Assembly: GCA_001953115.1 (NCBI GenBank)
Contig: LSSL01007601.1
Coordinates: 1-18,732, forward strand
Origin: Smittium mucronatum
Taxonomy: Eukaryota > Kickxellomycota > Harpellomycetes > Harpellales > Legeriomycetaceae
DNA: 18,732 nt
Direction of reading: 5' to 3'
In this document: positions 18,425-18,732 of the stretch, piece after piece
Layout: every line of letters starts with the position of its first letter
Numbering within the stretch: the stretch's first letter is position 1
Made by a program: the position numbers and the translations under genes
The notes under the pieces: generated by a model
What the model saw: the letters and a program-made list of their open reading frames with translations, nothing else
The model's database searches: none
Told to the model about the DNA's origin: nothing

Positions 18425-18732
18425 AATCCACAAATTCTTACATTTGCCCAGGTAAATACAGCCATATTGGCGAAAAAGGACAAACTGCTATCTCATTGGT
18501 CAATAGAAAAGCAAAAAATAATCGCACTAAAATTAACCAATGGGCGATTCAGAGGAACATCAGAAAAAAAGGAAGCTGGATAATCTTGCAGGCAATGCAT
18601 CCAGAAGTAAGGCAAGGTCTCCAAGAAGTCGGGAAAATGAGAATGGGCAGTTTTTGGAGTTCACAGAGACTGGCCAACATGAAAATAATCGCGGAAAAGT
18701 TCAAACTTTTTTGCCCCTGTTGCGGGAGAAAA
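18385..18732 (+). pseudogene. Partial LINE-type reverse transcriptase C-terminal region
   Basis: One frame is open for 116 codons up to the window edge, with no ATG at its start. It reads EPIELREIESTNSYICPGKY, later KINQWAIQRNIRKKGSWI, then MHPEVRQGLQEVGKMRMGSF with WSSQRLANMKIIAEKFK, and ends LFCPCCGRK. The order, a tryptophan-containing helix, an L-x-x-(V)-x-R-x-G-x-F segment, a spacer, then CPxCG, is that of the region after the RT domain in many non-LTR retrotransposon ORF2 proteins, normally continuing ET-x-x-H-x-x-x-x-C. The end lies outside the window, so it may be an intact or broken copy. TTTTTCAG just before GAG at 18400 looks like a splice acceptor, but an element fragment explains the data without splicing. 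Identity is a pattern match, not a search. Confidence 0.6.

Overview
The window looks like a gene-poor, very AT-rich stretch of a fungal nuclear genome. Three host genes sit in the right quarter: a probable Mtf2-like mitochondrial protein, a four-exon CCHC zinc-knuckle protein of the ZCCHC9 type, and 60S acidic ribosomal protein P1. Short GT-AG introns of 68 to 144 bases, a fungal-type P1 and a probable Mtf2 domain point to a fungus. A zygomycete-grade lineage is possible, but the sequence does not settle it. The standard genetic code fits.

Positions 1-3100 hold two nested Ty3/gypsy LTR retrotransposons. The end of a plus-strand element (integrase C-terminus and 3' LTR) abuts the reverse transcriptase start of a minus-strand element, which then continues outward through protease and gag to its 5' LTR near 2936-3097. 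The two LTRs are related, and both open with a hairpin whose stem shows a compensated base-pair change. All coding parts are broken.

Positions 3100-14170 are about 11 kb of AT-rich repeat graveyard. Recognisable pieces are: a broken Mutator-like (MULE) transposase on the minus strand (about 8480-9700); a pair of inverted arms of about 162 bp at 10290-10451 and 12310-12472; a 5S rRNA sequence inside that pair; a 43-bp tandem repeat (13215-13460); an unrecognised decayed reading frame (13597-13963); and two tiny poly(A)-tailed insertions. The 5S copy and both tiny insertions are bounded by 14-15 bp direct repeats and end in an A-tract, as expected of LINE-driven target-primed insertion. Their 3' tails share the stretch TAAAATTCC.

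Positions 14199-18018 hold the host genes. The Mtf2-like gene (+) and the ZCCHC9-like gene (-) converge with 174 bases between their stop codons. The ZCCHC9-like gene and RPP1 (+) are divergent across about 1.4 kb of AT-rich DNA. From 18187 to the right edge there is a duplicated 55-base block and then an open frame that resembles the C-terminal end of a non-LTR (LINE) reverse transcriptase with a CPCCG zinc motif. An element of that kind could have supplied the machinery for the insertions seen further left.
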